Assembly: GCA_004553715.1 (NCBI GenBank)
Contig: SFKP01000026.1
Location: 1 to 21,862, forward strand
DNA: 21,862 bases
Reading direction: 5' to 3'
From: Clostridiales bacterium
GTDB lineage: Bacteria; Bacillota; Clostridia; TANB77; CAG-508
The notes beneath the pieces were generated by a model. The model was not told the DNA's origin and did no database searches. It saw only the letters and a list, made by a program, of their open reading frames with translations. Positions 6,708 through 16,013 of this stretch are shown piece by piece. The first letter of the stretch is position 1. Each line of letters opens with the position of its first letter. The translations under genes and the position numbers were made by a program.

Positions 6708-7670
6708 TTGAGCTTTTTTGACAACGTTGATATTAATGAAAATTATTTATTAGAAAATTTTCCTCAAATACTAGATTTGTTATTAAAAGATAATACAACT
6801 AAGAAAAATATTATTTGGGCTACAAATTCATATGAAAATAAAGGATATTATTTTAATGATCAAATATATCCAACAGTAATTGGCAATAATAGCCTAATTG
6901 TTCCACGAGCTAAGAAAACTTTAGATGAAAAAAATAAACGATCAAAAGATAAAGCTGAAGTTTTTACACCTTCATGGATGTGCAATAAACAAAACAATTT
7001 AATTGACTTTGAATGGTTTGACAAACAAAATGTATTCAATGAAGAAAAAGGAAAAACATGGATAGTAAATAAAGAAAAAATTGCTTTTCCTTCTAATAAA
7101 AATTGGACTGATTATATAAAAGAAATAAGACTTGAAATTACTTGTGGTGAAGGACCATATATTGTTAGCAGATATGATACTGTTACTGGAAAAAAAATAC
7201 CATTATTGAATAGAATTGGTGTTTTAGATAGAAAATTTAGAATTATAAATGAAAATGCTACTAATAAAGAAGAATGGATAAAATATTCTGTTATTGCAAT
7301 AAAATCAATATATGGTTATGAGTGGCAAGGAGATAATATTATATTGGCAAGAGAAAATGTTTTATTTTCATATATAGACTATTATATAGATAAATTTAAT
7401 GAAATACCTAGTGAAGAACTTATAAAAGAAATTTCTAAAATAATTTCTTGGAATATATGGCAAATGGATGGATTAAAAGGTGTAGTGCCACATTCATGCA
7501 AGACTGAAAAGATTGCACAAATGAATTTGTTTGGTGAAAAAAAGACTGATGATATTGGGTGTTTGGGATGTTTGAAAGATGATATTAAACAACATAATGG
7601 TATTTATGCTAAAGTAATGGATTGGAATACTAATAAAAAGATCAAATTTATTGATATAATTAGGGGGTAA
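6708..7670 (+). CDS. Restriction-modification M-subunit-like protein
   Basis: The best start is TTG at 6708, eight bases after AAAGGAG, giving 320 residues; the upstream in-frame TTG at 6690 lies before that site. Visible motifs are AEVFTPSWMCNKQNN, EITCGEGPYIVSRYD with RIGVLDRKFRIINEN, and YEWQGDNIILARENVLFSYIDYY. This pattern belongs to proteins usually labelled restriction endonuclease subunit M, encoded beside large helicase-methylase enzymes. The CGEG stretch resembles a SAM-binding loop, but no NPPY/DPPY catalytic motif is present, so by inference it is a partner and not a complete methylase. The C-terminus carries a Cys cluster (SCKTEK, CLGC). It ends three bases before the next gene, indicating translational coupling. 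Confidence 0.75.
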   Translation: MSFFDNVDINENYLLENFPQILDLLLKDNTTKKNIIWATNSYENKGYYFNDQIYPTVIGNNSLIVPRAKKTLDEKNKRSKDKAEVFTPSWMCNKQNNLIDFEWFDKQNVFNEEKGKTWIVNKEKIAFPSNKNWTDYIKEIRLEITCGEGPYIVSRYDTVTGKKIPLLNRIGVLDRKFRIINENATNKEEWIKYSVIAIKSIYGYEWQGDNIILARENVLFSYIDYYIDKFNEIPSEELIKEISKIISWNIWQMDGLKGVVPHSCKTEKIAQMNLFGEKKTDDIGCLGCLKDDIKQHNGIYAKVMDWNTNKKIKFIDIIRG

Positions 7671-7673
7671 TTT

Positions 7674-10600
7674 ATGGAAAAAAATCCAGAAATAAATGAT
7701 TTAAAAATTGTTGAAGATAATATAGAAATAAGATTGGATAACTACATATATGCATTTTCTACTAATACGATACCTAATTATTTAAAAATAGGAGATACAA
7801 GTAAGGGCGTAACAAGAAGAATAAAACAGTGGGAAAAAATATTAAATAAAAGGCTTTCACCTCAAATTGTTAAAATAACGAAAGAATATGATCATCCAGC
7901 TTCTGTAAAAGATAATGAAAAGAAATTAGATATGTATTTTAGAGATTATTCTGTGCATAAATATATAAGAGAAGTTTTACATAAAGATTCAATAGATATT
8001 ACAGATCCTGACTTATTAAAGTTATATTCTAAAGAATTTTTTAAAGATGTAACTATAAATGAAGTTGATAATGCAATTCAATCGATTATTGAAGATGCAT
8101 TGTCAACAAATCCAGAAAAAACTTATACGTTTTATTCAAAAAGTGATTTGGACGAAAATTCTAAAAAAGTTGAATTTCATTGGTCAAACGATAAAGAATG
8201 GAAATTAAGACCAAATCAAAAAAATGTAGTTGAAAATTTTTTAAGTAAACGTTCGAAAAAAGAATTATTAATGTATGCTGTAATGAGATTTGGAAAATCT
8301 TTTACAGCAATGCAATGTGCATTAAAAGATAATCGTGATAAGGTAATGATTGTTTGTGCCAAAAGAGATGTTCAAGGGGAATGGAAACAAACTATTGAAA
8401 AACCAAAATGTTTTAAAGATTATGCATTTATTTGTGATGATGATTTAAAAACTGGAAAAACAATAAAAGAAATTCTAAAAGAGAGAGAAAAGAGCAAGTA
8501 TGCAATTTTTCTTACTTTACAAAATATATCTGGGAAGGCTTATGATGGTATAGATATAAAGGAGAGATTAAAAGATATATATAAAGAAAAATATGATCTT
8601 TTGATAGTTGATGAAACACATTATGGTGCTTGGGCAAAAATATATGGTCAGCCATTAACTGATGATGAAGATGCTGGAACAATAAGAGAAGATGAAAAAG
8701 AATACGAAGAATTAATAAATAAAACAAAGAAGTATATTAAAGCAAAACAAAAATTACATTTATCTGGAACTCCTTATAATCTTTTATATAATAATAAATT
8801 TGATGAAAATAATATTATTGCAACATATCAATTTAAGGATATATTAGACGAAAAAGAAAATTGGAACCGTGATCATATGTTAGATATTGAAAATGGTGAA
8901 ATTAATGAAGAAACTGGTAAACCATATCAAGAGTTTGATAATCCATATTTTGGCTTTCCACAAATGTTGCGATTTGCGTTTAATCTTCCAGAAGAATGGA
9001 TAGAAAAGCTAAAAACAAAGTCACAAAATGGTGTAAAATGGTCTTTAACAGAATTATTTAAAACTAAGAAAGTTGAAAATAAATTAAAATTCATTCATGA
9101 AGATGAAGTTATTAAATTACTAAAAGCAATTGATGGTTCTTCTAAACAAAGTGGAATTTTAGGCTTCTTAAATATTCCAAAAATCAGAGATAATAATGTA
9201 TGTAAACATATTGTTATGGTTTTACCTTATCGATCATCATGCGATGCTATGGAAGCATTATTAATTAAAAACAAAAAAAAATTTATTAATTTATGTAATT
9301 ATGAAAAAATAATAAATATTACTGGTAAAAATGCTCCTAGTAGTTATTCTAATATTGATAATATAAAAAACGATATATCTAAATGTGAAGAAGAAGGAAA
9401 AAAAACTATTTCGTTAACTGTTCATAAAATGCTTACTGGTGTTACAGTCAAAGAATGGGATACTATGATAATGTTAAAAAACACAAAATCTGCTCAAGAG
9501 TATGATCAGGCTATATTTAGAATACAAAATCAATATGTGGTTGAATATAATGATTTGGATGGTAATATTTATAAAAAAGACATGAAACCACAAACCATTT
9601 TAGTTGATTTTGATCCAGCAAGATTTTTTGAAATACAGGGATTATCAAGTAGAATTGTGGACAAAGTAACAAATGGAGATGTTACTTTGGAAGATTCAAT
9701 TGTGAAAGAATTAAGTTATTTTCCAATTATCACATATAATGCAGATAAATTAGTTCAAGTTACTGCCAAAAATTTGATTGAAGTTATAACAAATTATAAT
9801 AAAGATAAAAGTATTATAGATGAATCAAACAGTATTAATTTAGATAGAAATATATTGAATAATGAATATTTATTAAAATATATTGAGGCTCAATCTGACG
9901 CTAGTTTAATTAATAAACTTAAGGAAAAAGCTCATGAGGGAGATAAAACTAGTGATATTGAGGAACCAAAAGATAGTAAGGTTGATGTTGATTTAGATGA
10001 TGATACAGAATCAACTTCAGGTACAAAAAAAGATAAATATAAAGATATGCTTCAAAGATATAGATTGTGTATTGCTTGTGTTTTATTTTATGCATTTTTA
10101 ACTAACTCAACAGTTGGAAAATTAGAAGATGTATTAAAGAGCGTTGAAGAGAATAGTGATGAATTAGAAAGAAATAAAAGGATTTTTGAAAATTTAAAAT
10201 TAGATAAAAAATTTATAAAGTTACATATAAAAAATTGTGCAAGATCATATTCATTTAATATAGACAATTCTATAAAAAAAGCAAATTTATTATCAAAAGA
10301 TCATAGCCTAAAAAAGGAAGAAAGAGTAAGAAATGCACTGCATCGTTTTAATAAATTTTCTGATTCTGAATTTGTTACACCAATTGAATTATGCAATAAG
10401 TTAATAAAAACTTTAGATGTAAACTATATTGTTGATATAATAAATAATGGAGGTAAGATTTTAGATATAGCTTCTAAAACAGGTGAATTTACATTTACAA
10501 TATATAATACACTTAAAGATAAAGTTGATGCTAACATTTTAAAAAATGCAATTTATTCAATTCCAACTTCAACGATGACATACGAATTTACTAGAAAGAT

Positions 10601-11759
10601 ATATGAATTGCTTGATTTGAATTTGGATTGTTTGTCAGAAAAAATAAATTCATTTGGTTTAATTGAAAAATTTAATGATAGTATTAAGCCAAGTAAATTT
10701 ATGAAATTAATTTTTCCTAAAAGATATAAGGAAATTGAGAAAGGAGAAGAAAATATGAAATTTGGTGCTGTAATTGGCAATCCACCTTATCAATCCACTG
10801 TTAGAGAAGCATCAGTAGGAAATAATAAGAATACAGTAGATATATATCAAAAATTTCAAGACATTTCACTAAAAATATCAGATGCAACTTGTTTAATATA
10901 TCCTGCTAAAGAATTCCAAAGAGGTGAAAAAAATACTTTAGATGAATCATTAATGTCATTACGTATTTTTAATGGAAGTAATAGAGAAGGAGAAAAAAGA
11001 ATTCCGAGCGAAGAATCTGTTTTTGGAGATGCTGTTAGAAGAATTCCAGGAGATGATAAATCTAAACAAAAAAAATTATTTACTTATCAAGACATAGAGA
11101 TTGAAAGAACTGATAAAATTTTACCAGTAATAAAGGAATACATTAATTTAGCAAAAAAATTAGAAAAATATGCAAATACATTTAAGTTTAGTAATGTAAA
11201 AAAAGTATGTGAATCAAGCTTTGTTGAAGATCATTCATCTAGTGTTTTAAATAAGAAAGTTGATAGAACAAAAAAAGCACCAGATGGTTATACAAAGGTA
11301 TTGACTAATCATAAAAAAGGTTCTGGAGGAAAAAGTAAATGGTTTTATATAAAAACGGCTGATTTAGATAAAAAGCCTACAAATGAATATAAATTAATTT
11401 TACCTTCTGCTAGACCAAATGAAAGCTTTGCAAATTCTGATGACCTAGAAATATTAGATAAAGATGAATGTTTTGGAAGATCAAAGAAATGTATTTATGA
11501 TTCATATGATTTAACAAAAATAATAAATTGTAAAAGGTATTTATCTACTAAATTTGCCAAGGTTGTTAATGCGATGACTCCAGAAGAATTTTTATATTAT
11601 TTACCAGACTTTAATGATATTTATGATTCAATTGAATGGCCAAAAGAAGAAAATGATGAAAAAGCTATAGAGGAAATTAATAAACAACTATATAGAATAT
11701 TGAAACTAGACAAAAGTGATATTAAAGTAATAGAAGAATTTAAAATAAGAAAAGATTAA
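7674..11759 (+). CDS. GIY-YIG/helicase/N6-adenine methylase fusion (Eco57I-like R-M enzyme)
   Basis: This is a 1361-residue, all-in-one restriction-modification-type protein. Residues about 22-110 look like a GIY-YIG/T5orf172-type nuclease domain (YIYAFSTNTIPNYLKIGDT, then Arg residues). A superfamily 2 helicase follows: LRPNQKNVVENFL (about 177), Walker A-like MRFGKSFT (about 204), DETH box LLIVDETHYGAW (about 310), motif III SGTPY (about 363), and a second RecA domain with HKMLTGVTVKEWD and QAIFRIQN (about 585-620). After a charged linker comes an adenine methylase with FVTPIEL (about 900), motif I ILDIASKTGEF (about 930) and motif IV IGNPPYQ (about 1033). The last 300 residues probably recognise DNA. 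By inference it modifies host DNA and translocates on and cuts foreign DNA, with the M-like partner upstream. ATG start after AGGGGGT. A terminator follows. Confidence 0.88.
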   Translation: MEKNPEINDLKIVEDNIEIRLDNYIYAFSTNTIPNYLKIGDTSKGVTRRIKQWEKILNKRLSPQIVKITKEYDHPASVKDNEKKLDMYFRDYSVHKYIREVLHKDSIDITDPDLLKLYSKEFFKDVTINEVDNAIQSIIEDALSTNPEKTYTFYSKSDLDENSKKVEFHWSNDKEWKLRPNQKNVVENFLSKRSKKELLMYAVMRFGKSFTAMQCALKDNRDKVMIVCAKRDVQGEWKQTIEKPKCFKDYAFICDDDLKTGKTIKEILKEREKSKYAIFLTLQNISGKAYDGIDIKERLKDIYKEKYDLLIVDETHYGAWAKIYGQPLTDDEDAGTIREDEKEYEELINKTKKYIKAKQKLHLSGTPYNLLYNNKFDENNIIATYQFKDILDEKENWNRDHMLDIENGEINEETGKPYQEFDNPYFGFPQMLRFAFNLPEEWIEKLKTKSQNGVKWSLTELFKTKKVENKLKFIHEDEVIKLLKAIDGSSKQSGILGFLNIPKIRDNNVCKHIVMVLPYRSSCDAMEALLIKNKKKFINLCNYEKIINITGKNAPSSYSNIDNIKNDISKCEEEGKKTISLTVHKMLTGVTVKEWDTMIMLKNTKSAQEYDQAIFRIQNQYVVEYNDLDGNIYKKDMKPQTILVDFDPARFFEIQGLSSRIVDKVTNGDVTLEDSIVKELSYFPIITYNADKLVQVTAKNLIEVITNYNKDKSIIDESNSINLDRNILNNEYLLKYIEAQSDASLINKLKEKAHEGDKTSDIEEPKDSKVDVDLDDDTESTSGTKKDKYKDMLQRYRLCIACVLFYAFLTNSTVGKLEDVLKSVEENSDELERNKRIFENLKLDKKFIKLHIKNCARSYSFNIDNSIKKANLLSKDHSLKKEERVRNALHRFNKFSDSEFVTPIELCNKLIKTLDVNYIVDIINNGGKILDIASKTGEFTFTIYNTLKDKVDANILKNAIYSIPTSTMTYEFTRKIYELLDLNLDCLSEKINSFGLIEKFNDSIKPSKFMKLIFPKRYKEIEKGEENMKFGAVIGNPPYQSTVREASVGNNKNTVDIYQKFQDISLKISDATCLIYPAKEFQRGEKNTLDESLMSLRIFNGSNREGEKRIPSEESVFGDAVRRIPGDDKSKQKKLFTYQDIEIERTDKILPVIKEYINLAKKLEKYANTFKFSNVKKVCESSFVEDHSSSVLNKKVDRTKKAPDGYTKVLTNHKKGSGGKSKWFYIKTADLDKKPTNEYKLILPSARPNESFANSDDLEILDKDECFGRSKKCIYDSYDLTKIINCKRYLSTKFAKVVNAMTPEEFLYYLPDFNDIYDSIEWPKEENDEKAIEEINKQLYRILKLDKSDIKVIEEFKIRKD

Positions 11760-11800
11760 TTAATGTATAATAAAAATTTTTCAAAAGAAGTTATAATAAA

Positions 11801-11847
11801 AAATATATAATAAAAGCGAGATTTATTCTCGCTTTTATTATATATTT
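11801..11847. terminator. Bidirectional terminator, perfect 20-bp stem
   Basis: Bases 11801-11820 and 11828-11847 are exactly complementary around a seven-base loop ATTTATT. The A/T-rich outer halves supply a U tract on either strand. It ends the first restriction-like operon 42 bases after its stop. Confidence 0.88.
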
Positions 11848-11943
11848 AGAAGGACAATATTTAGAAAATATTCTATAATATGTTTTATTATAATGATAAA
11901 ACAGTAGATAAAAACTGAAAGATGATTGATTTTCAAAAACCAG

Positions 11944-11972
11944 TTGACAAAGTAAAAAAATGATGCTATAAT
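11944..11972 (+). promoter_or_regulatory. Consensus promoter of the HsdM-S/DUF2130 operon
   Basis: TTGACA (11944-11949), 17 bp, TATAAT (11967-11972) is a perfect consensus promoter. A second TATAAT overlaps at 11972-11977. The expected start site is near 11979. Confidence 0.85.
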
Positions 11973-11976
11973 ATAA

Positions 11977-11994
11977 TTGGTTTTAAGAAACCAA
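11977..11994. promoter_or_regulatory. Dyad at the transcription start (possible operator)
   Basis: TTGGTTT-TAAG-AAACCAA is a seven-base inverted repeat that covers the expected start site of the consensus promoter and lies just before the ribosome binding site. A related half-site AAAACCA lies immediately upstream of the -35 box. It could be an operator or a stem in the 5' leader. Confidence 0.5.
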
Positions 11995-12009
11995 GAAAGG
12001 AAAATGTGT

Positions 12010-13848
12010 ATGAAAAAAGATGAATTAGAGAAAATAAATTATTCAAAAATCTACAATGAGTTTATGGATAGTATGAGAGGATACATAGGAAAAGATGATA
12101 CAAAAAAAATGTTTTATTCAATTATATATCTTATCTATTTAGCTAAAAAAAATAATATTGATTTATTGAAATTATTCGAATGTCCTGCTTTTGATTTGTC
12201 AGCTAAATTTTTTGAGAGAAAGGGCATTAATAAAGTATTAGATAAATTGATATATAGCTATGAAAAATCTAATATCTATACAAGAGAATTAGAAGTTTTA
12301 GAAGAAATAAGATCTTTATTTGAAATGAATAATTTTAATGAAGAAATAGATACTGATTTTTCTTCTCAAATTATTAATTTAACAGAAGAAGATATTAAAA
12401 AAATTATTTCTGAAAATACATTAGATGTAATTAATTACCCAATGAAAGATAATGATGCAACATCTAAAGAAATTATAGATTTAATAACTTATTGCCTAAA
12501 TATTAAGGAGCAAGATGATGTTTTAGATTTATGCTCAGGTAGAGGTGACTTTTTAGTAAGCTTAGCTAATCAAAATTTAAAACTAGAGGGAGTAGAAATA
12601 AATAGAGATAATGTATTAATTTCAAAAATTAGATTAGCTATATTAAAAGATATTAATTTTGAAATCATAAATGGAGATGCTTTAACACATCGATTTAATA
12701 AAAAATATGATGAGATTTTTTGTGAATTTCCTTTAGGATTAAGGGTAAATGAATTTATATTAAATCAAATGGAAAAGGACTTATTTTATACATGGAGAAA
12801 ACCAGGATTAACTGCAGATTGGTTATTTATTAATAAAATGGTTACTATTTTAAAAAATAAAGGTAGAGCAGCAATAATAGTACCAGATGGACTTTTGTTT
12901 AAGTCAATGGATGCTGATTATAGAAGAGATCTTCTTGTAAGTGGTGTAGTAAAAGAAATTATAAAATTACCAAGTGGAGTAATTCCAAATAGCAATATTT
13001 CAGCAAATTTAATTATTTTGGCAAGACATAATGAAAATAATGAAATTAAATTTATTGATGCTTCACAAGAATATATAGAAAATAAGATAGGAAAAAGACA
13101 ACTAGATGTAAAAGCAATAATAGATTTAATCAATGGCAAAAACTCAGACGAAGATAAAGTAAAAATTGAAAAATGTGGTGAAATATGTAAAACAGATGAT
13201 GTTATATTAACTGTAAACGCATATGTAAAAAAACAACAACCAAATTATATAAATCCTCATTTACTTAAAGAATTTATAGTAGATAAATATAGGGGATATC
13301 AACTTACAGCAAAAGAGCAAAATGAAATTACAGATAAAAATGGTAATTATGAATTATTAACCATAAGCGATATAGAAGATGGCAGAATCAGCAATAGTTT
13401 ATTAAGGATAAATGATAATAAAAGTAAATATGATAGATATTTGTTAAAAGATGGTGATGTAGTAATTTCTGCTAGAGGAACAAAAATAAAAGTTGCTGTT
13501 GCTGAAATAAAAAATAGAAATATTATTCCAAATGGAAATCTTTTAGTATTGCGATTAAATACTGAAAAACTTAATCCATATTACTTACAAGCATATCTAA
13601 ATTCTGAAAATGGACAACTATCTTTAGAGCAAATTCAAACTGGTGCAATAATAATGTCAATTAATCCAAGTAGAATTGAACAAATGAAAGTATCTATAGT
13701 TGATAAAGAAACACAAGATATTTTTGTTGAAAGATATAAAAGAAAGTTGATGGAGTTAAATATAGCACAAGAGCATGTAAAAAAACTAAAATACCAAATT
13801 GACAATCTTTTTACTAATGAAATAGAGGAGAATGATAATAATGGATAA
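12010..13848 (+). CDS. HsdM-HsdS fusion with degenerate methylase motif IV
   Basis: The ATG at 12010 lies nine bases after AAAGG, giving 612 residues; in-frame starts upstream overlap the promoter dyad. Residues about 1-150 form a helical domain. A type I N6-adenine methylase fold follows, with SAM motif I VLDLCSGRGDFLVSLA (about 170-185), GVEINRDN, and a conserved-looking tail GRAAIIVPDGLLFKSMDADYR and KLPSGVIPNSNISANLIIL. Where the family has NPPF/NPPY this protein reads FCEFPLG (about 237-243), so both prolines and the Asn are not in place and methyl transfer is doubtful. Residues about 410-612 are an HsdS-like target recognition domain (LLTISDIEDGRI, LLKDGDVVISARG, IIPNGNLLVLRL) with a terminal coiled coil. 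No HsdR is encoded; the next two genes are coupled to it. It may bind a DNA target without modifying it. Confidence 0.8.
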   Translation: MKKDELEKINYSKIYNEFMDSMRGYIGKDDTKKMFYSIIYLIYLAKKNNIDLLKLFECPAFDLSAKFFERKGINKVLDKLIYSYEKSNIYTRELEVLEEIRSLFEMNNFNEEIDTDFSSQIINLTEEDIKKIISENTLDVINYPMKDNDATSKEIIDLITYCLNIKEQDDVLDLCSGRGDFLVSLANQNLKLEGVEINRDNVLISKIRLAILKDINFEIINGDALTHRFNKKYDEIFCEFPLGLRVNEFILNQMEKDLFYTWRKPGLTADWLFINKMVTILKNKGRAAIIVPDGLLFKSMDADYRRDLLVSGVVKEIIKLPSGVIPNSNISANLIILARHNENNEIKFIDASQEYIENKIGKRQLDVKAIIDLINGKNSDEDKVKIEKCGEICKTDDVILTVNAYVKKQQPNYINPHLLKEFIVDKYRGYQLTAKEQNEITDKNGNYELLTISDIEDGRISNSLLRINDNKSKYDRYLLKDGDVVISARGTKIKVAVAEIKNRNIIPNGNLLVLRLNTEKLNPYYLQAYLNSENGQLSLEQIQTGAIIMSINPSRIEQMKVSIVDKETQDIFVERYKRKLMELNIAQEHVKKLKYQIDNLFTNEIEENDNNG

Positions 13849-14353
13849 TATGGATTTAGTACAAATTTTGGATATCATTTATCAAAAATTAACAAAAGAA
13901 GTTAGTAGTGCCTATTATAATGGAAATATTGATGAACTATTAAAAAAATATGAATTAGAAGAAGAAACAGTAGGACATTTTCACTACAATTATAGTAATT
14001 CAAAAATTATAGTAATAGGTGAGTCTAGGGTAAATAAGAGTGATTTGGAATATATTGCAAAAAAGAATGGAATTGCTCCTAAGAAAATTGAGTTTGAATT
14101 AGACTATGAAAAATTAACAAACTATAATTTTGAAAAATTCAGATATAATATGTCTTATTCAGATGTGTTAATAGGACCAACGCCTCATAAGGTAAAAGGT
14201 TTAGATGAATCTGCTAGCTTTTTATCAATGGTAAGAGAGCACCCAGAAGACTATCCAAAGATAATTGAATTGAGAGATGCAAATGAATTAAAAATAACTA
14301 AACAATCATTTTTAAACGGATTGTTAGAAACAAGACTATATAATGAAATATAA
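13841..14353 (+). CDS. Unknown protein in the HsdM-S operon
   Basis: The chosen ATG at 13841 is ten bases after GAGGAG (the ATG at 13832 is only one base away from it), giving 170 residues. It overlaps the HsdM-S gene end by eight bases. I do not recognise the family. It has a helical N-terminus, then a beta-alpha segment SKIIVIGESRVNKSDLEYIAK near residues 57-76, which looks Rossmann-like, with a central YSDVLIGPTPHKVKG. There is no signal peptide, membrane segment or clear catalytic motif. Its position between a DNA-recognition protein and a nuclease-like protein suggests a linking or sensing subunit; this is inference only. Confidence 0.8.
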   Translation: MDNMDLVQILDIIYQKLTKEVSSAYYNGNIDELLKKYELEEETVGHFHYNYSNSKIIVIGESRVNKSDLEYIAKKNGIAPKKIEFELDYEKLTNYNFEKFRYNMSYSDVLIGPTPHKVKGLDESASFLSMVREHPEDYPKIIELRDANELKITKQSFLNGLLETRLYNEI

Positions 14354-14373
14354 ATTGGAAAGGAGAGAATTTT

Positions 14374-15675
14374 ATGAATGAAATTAAATGCCCAAGTTGT
14401 GGTAAAGTGTTTCAAATTGATGAAAAAGATTATGAATCTATTGTAAAACAAATTAGAAATCATGAATTTGAAGAAGAACTTCAAAGAAGAGAAAAAGAAT
14501 TTACGAAAGAAAAAAATAGTGAATTAGAAAAACTAGAGAATAAACTAAATCTTAAAAATACAATTGAATTATCTAATAAGGATAAGGAAATAGAAAAGTT
14601 AAAAAATGATATAGATAAAAAAGAATTAGAAGTTTCAAATGAATTTAAACAACAAATATCTGATAAGGATATGGAAATAGAAAAATTAAAAAATCAAATT
14701 AAACAAAATGAAACTGAAAATAAATTAGCTTTAAAGGATGCTATACAAGAAAAAGAAAGTGAAATATCAAATTTAAAAAATCAAATTGAACTAAATGAAA
14801 AAGAGTATCAGTTAAAAGAACAAAATTTAAAAGAATCACATGAAAAAGAAATTCAAACAAAAAATCAAGAAATAGAATTATACAAAGATATGAAATTAAA
14901 GCTTTCTACCAAAATGATAGGTGAGTCTTTAGAACAACATTGCAAAACACAGTATAATGAATTTCTTAGACCAGTACTAAAAAATGCATACTTTGAAAAG
15001 GATAATGACGCAAAATCTGGTTCAAAAGGCGATTTTATTTTTAGAGATAAAACTGATGATGAAATAGAATTTATTTCAATTATGTTTGAAATGAAAAATG
15101 AAGCAGATGAAACAGCAACAAAACATAAGAATGAAGATTTCTTTAAAGAACTTGATAAAGATAGAAGAGAAAAAAATTGCGAATATGCTGTTTTGGTTTC
15201 TATGCTTGAAAAAGATAATGATTATTATAACGCTGGTATAGTTGATGTATCATATAAATATGAAAAGATGTATGTAATAAGACCTCAATCATTTATTACA
15301 ATAATAAACATATTACGAAATGCAGGGTTAAAATCTATAGAGGCTAAAAGAGAATTGATTCAAATACAAAATCAAAATATAGATATTTCTCATTTTGAAG
15401 AAAATATGAATAATTTTAAAGATGCTTTTAGCAGGAATTTTAAGTTGGCAAGTGATAAATTTGATACAGCAATAGAAGAAATTGACAAATCTATACAACA
15501 CTTACAAAAAATTAAAGATAACTTATTAGGTAGTAAAAATCAACTAAGATTAGCAAATGATAAAGCTGAAGACTTATCTATTAAAAAATTAACAGCAGGA
15601 AGTCCTTCTATAGCAGAAAAATTTGAAGAACTTGGTGTTGAAGTTAAAAAGAAGAAAAAGAAAGCAAATACATAA
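14374..15675 (+). CDS. DUF2130 coiled-coil protein with nuclease-like core
   Basis: This 433-residue protein has a start ATG after AAAGGAGAG. It begins with a short CxxC element (IKCPSCGKVFQI), then a long charged coiled coil (about residues 20-175) with heptad-like EKLKN/EISNLKN blocks. The DUF2130 core follows (about 180-330): GDFIFRD near 219 and FEMKNE near 239 give a D...ExK arrangement as in PD-(D/E)XK nucleases, and CEYAVLVSM and YVIRPQSFITIINIL close the core. A second coiled coil and a Lys-rich tail end it. Family membership is by recognition; nuclease activity is inference from the motif spacing. It is third in the operon, 20 bases after the unknown gene, and may supply the cutting step that the HsdM-S fusion lacks. 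Confidence 0.85.
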   Translation: MNEIKCPSCGKVFQIDEKDYESIVKQIRNHEFEEELQRREKEFTKEKNSELEKLENKLNLKNTIELSNKDKEIEKLKNDIDKKELEVSNEFKQQISDKDMEIEKLKNQIKQNETENKLALKDAIQEKESEISNLKNQIELNEKEYQLKEQNLKESHEKEIQTKNQEIELYKDMKLKLSTKMIGESLEQHCKTQYNEFLRPVLKNAYFEKDNDAKSGSKGDFIFRDKTDDEIEFISIMFEMKNEADETATKHKNEDFFKELDKDRREKNCEYAVLVSMLEKDNDYYNAGIVDVSYKYEKMYVIRPQSFITIINILRNAGLKSIEAKRELIQIQNQNIDISHFEENMNNFKDAFSRNFKLASDKFDTAIEEIDKSIQHLQKIKDNLLGSKNQLRLANDKAEDLSIKKLTAGSPSIAEKFEELGVEVKKKKKKANT

Positions 15676-15745
15676 AATAAAAGAAGATTGGGATTTTTGA
15701 AAAAAATATTAAGAATTCAAGAATTTCACTCTTCTTTTATTTTAT
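15672..15745 (+). terminator. Long-loop terminator after the DUF2130 gene
   Basis: A perfect 15-bp stem (15672-15686 with 15731-15745) starts on the stop codon and encloses a 44-base loop; the 3' arm is T-rich. It is a plausible operon end, though the loop is long for an intrinsic terminator. Confidence 0.55.
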
Positions 15746-15828
15746 AAATACTATTAAGAAGGAAAAAATAAAAATGCATATGGAAATTCTATACTTTTCT
15801 AAAATAATTATTATAATAATGTTTAAAA

Positions 15829-15857
15829 TTGACATAATTAGAAAAACATTATATAAT
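15829..15857 (+). promoter_or_regulatory. Consensus promoter running into a terminator-like stem
   Basis: TTGACA (15829-15834), 17 bp, TATAAT (15852-15857) is a perfect consensus promoter. Its -10 box lies inside the 5' arm of the inverted repeat at 15853-15890, so the start site (near 15864) falls within the repeat. The next gene begins at 16052, leaving a leader of about 190 bases if this promoter drives it. Confidence 0.6.
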
Positions 15858-15890
15858 CCGACTTAAAAATATTCATTTAAGTCGGATTAT
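15853..15890. terminator. Perfect 15-bp inverted repeat, terminator or operator
   Basis: Bases 15853-15867 and 15876-15890 are exactly complementary around an 8-base loop, and T's follow on the plus strand. By form it is a strong intrinsic terminator for upstream transcripts. Because it overlaps the -10 box of a consensus promoter it could also act as an operator. Confidence 0.75.
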
Positions 15891-16013
15891 TTTTCTATAA
15901 ATTTGTAAAAAGACTTAAATATAAATAAATTCATTTGAATAGCAAAATACAAAAGATTAAAAATAAAGCTTATTATCTTCGAGATTTATAATTTAAATTT
16001 TGTTATTATATGT

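Noticed and set aside
11977..12009. Upstream in-frame TTG start for the HsdM-S gene
   Set aside because: It overlaps the -10 box and dyad; the ATG at 12010 has a properly spaced AAAGG.
15774..15866. 30-codon frame with a weak AAGGA upstream
   Set aside because: It is low complexity (Ile runs), runs through a consensus promoter and ends inside the terminator stem.
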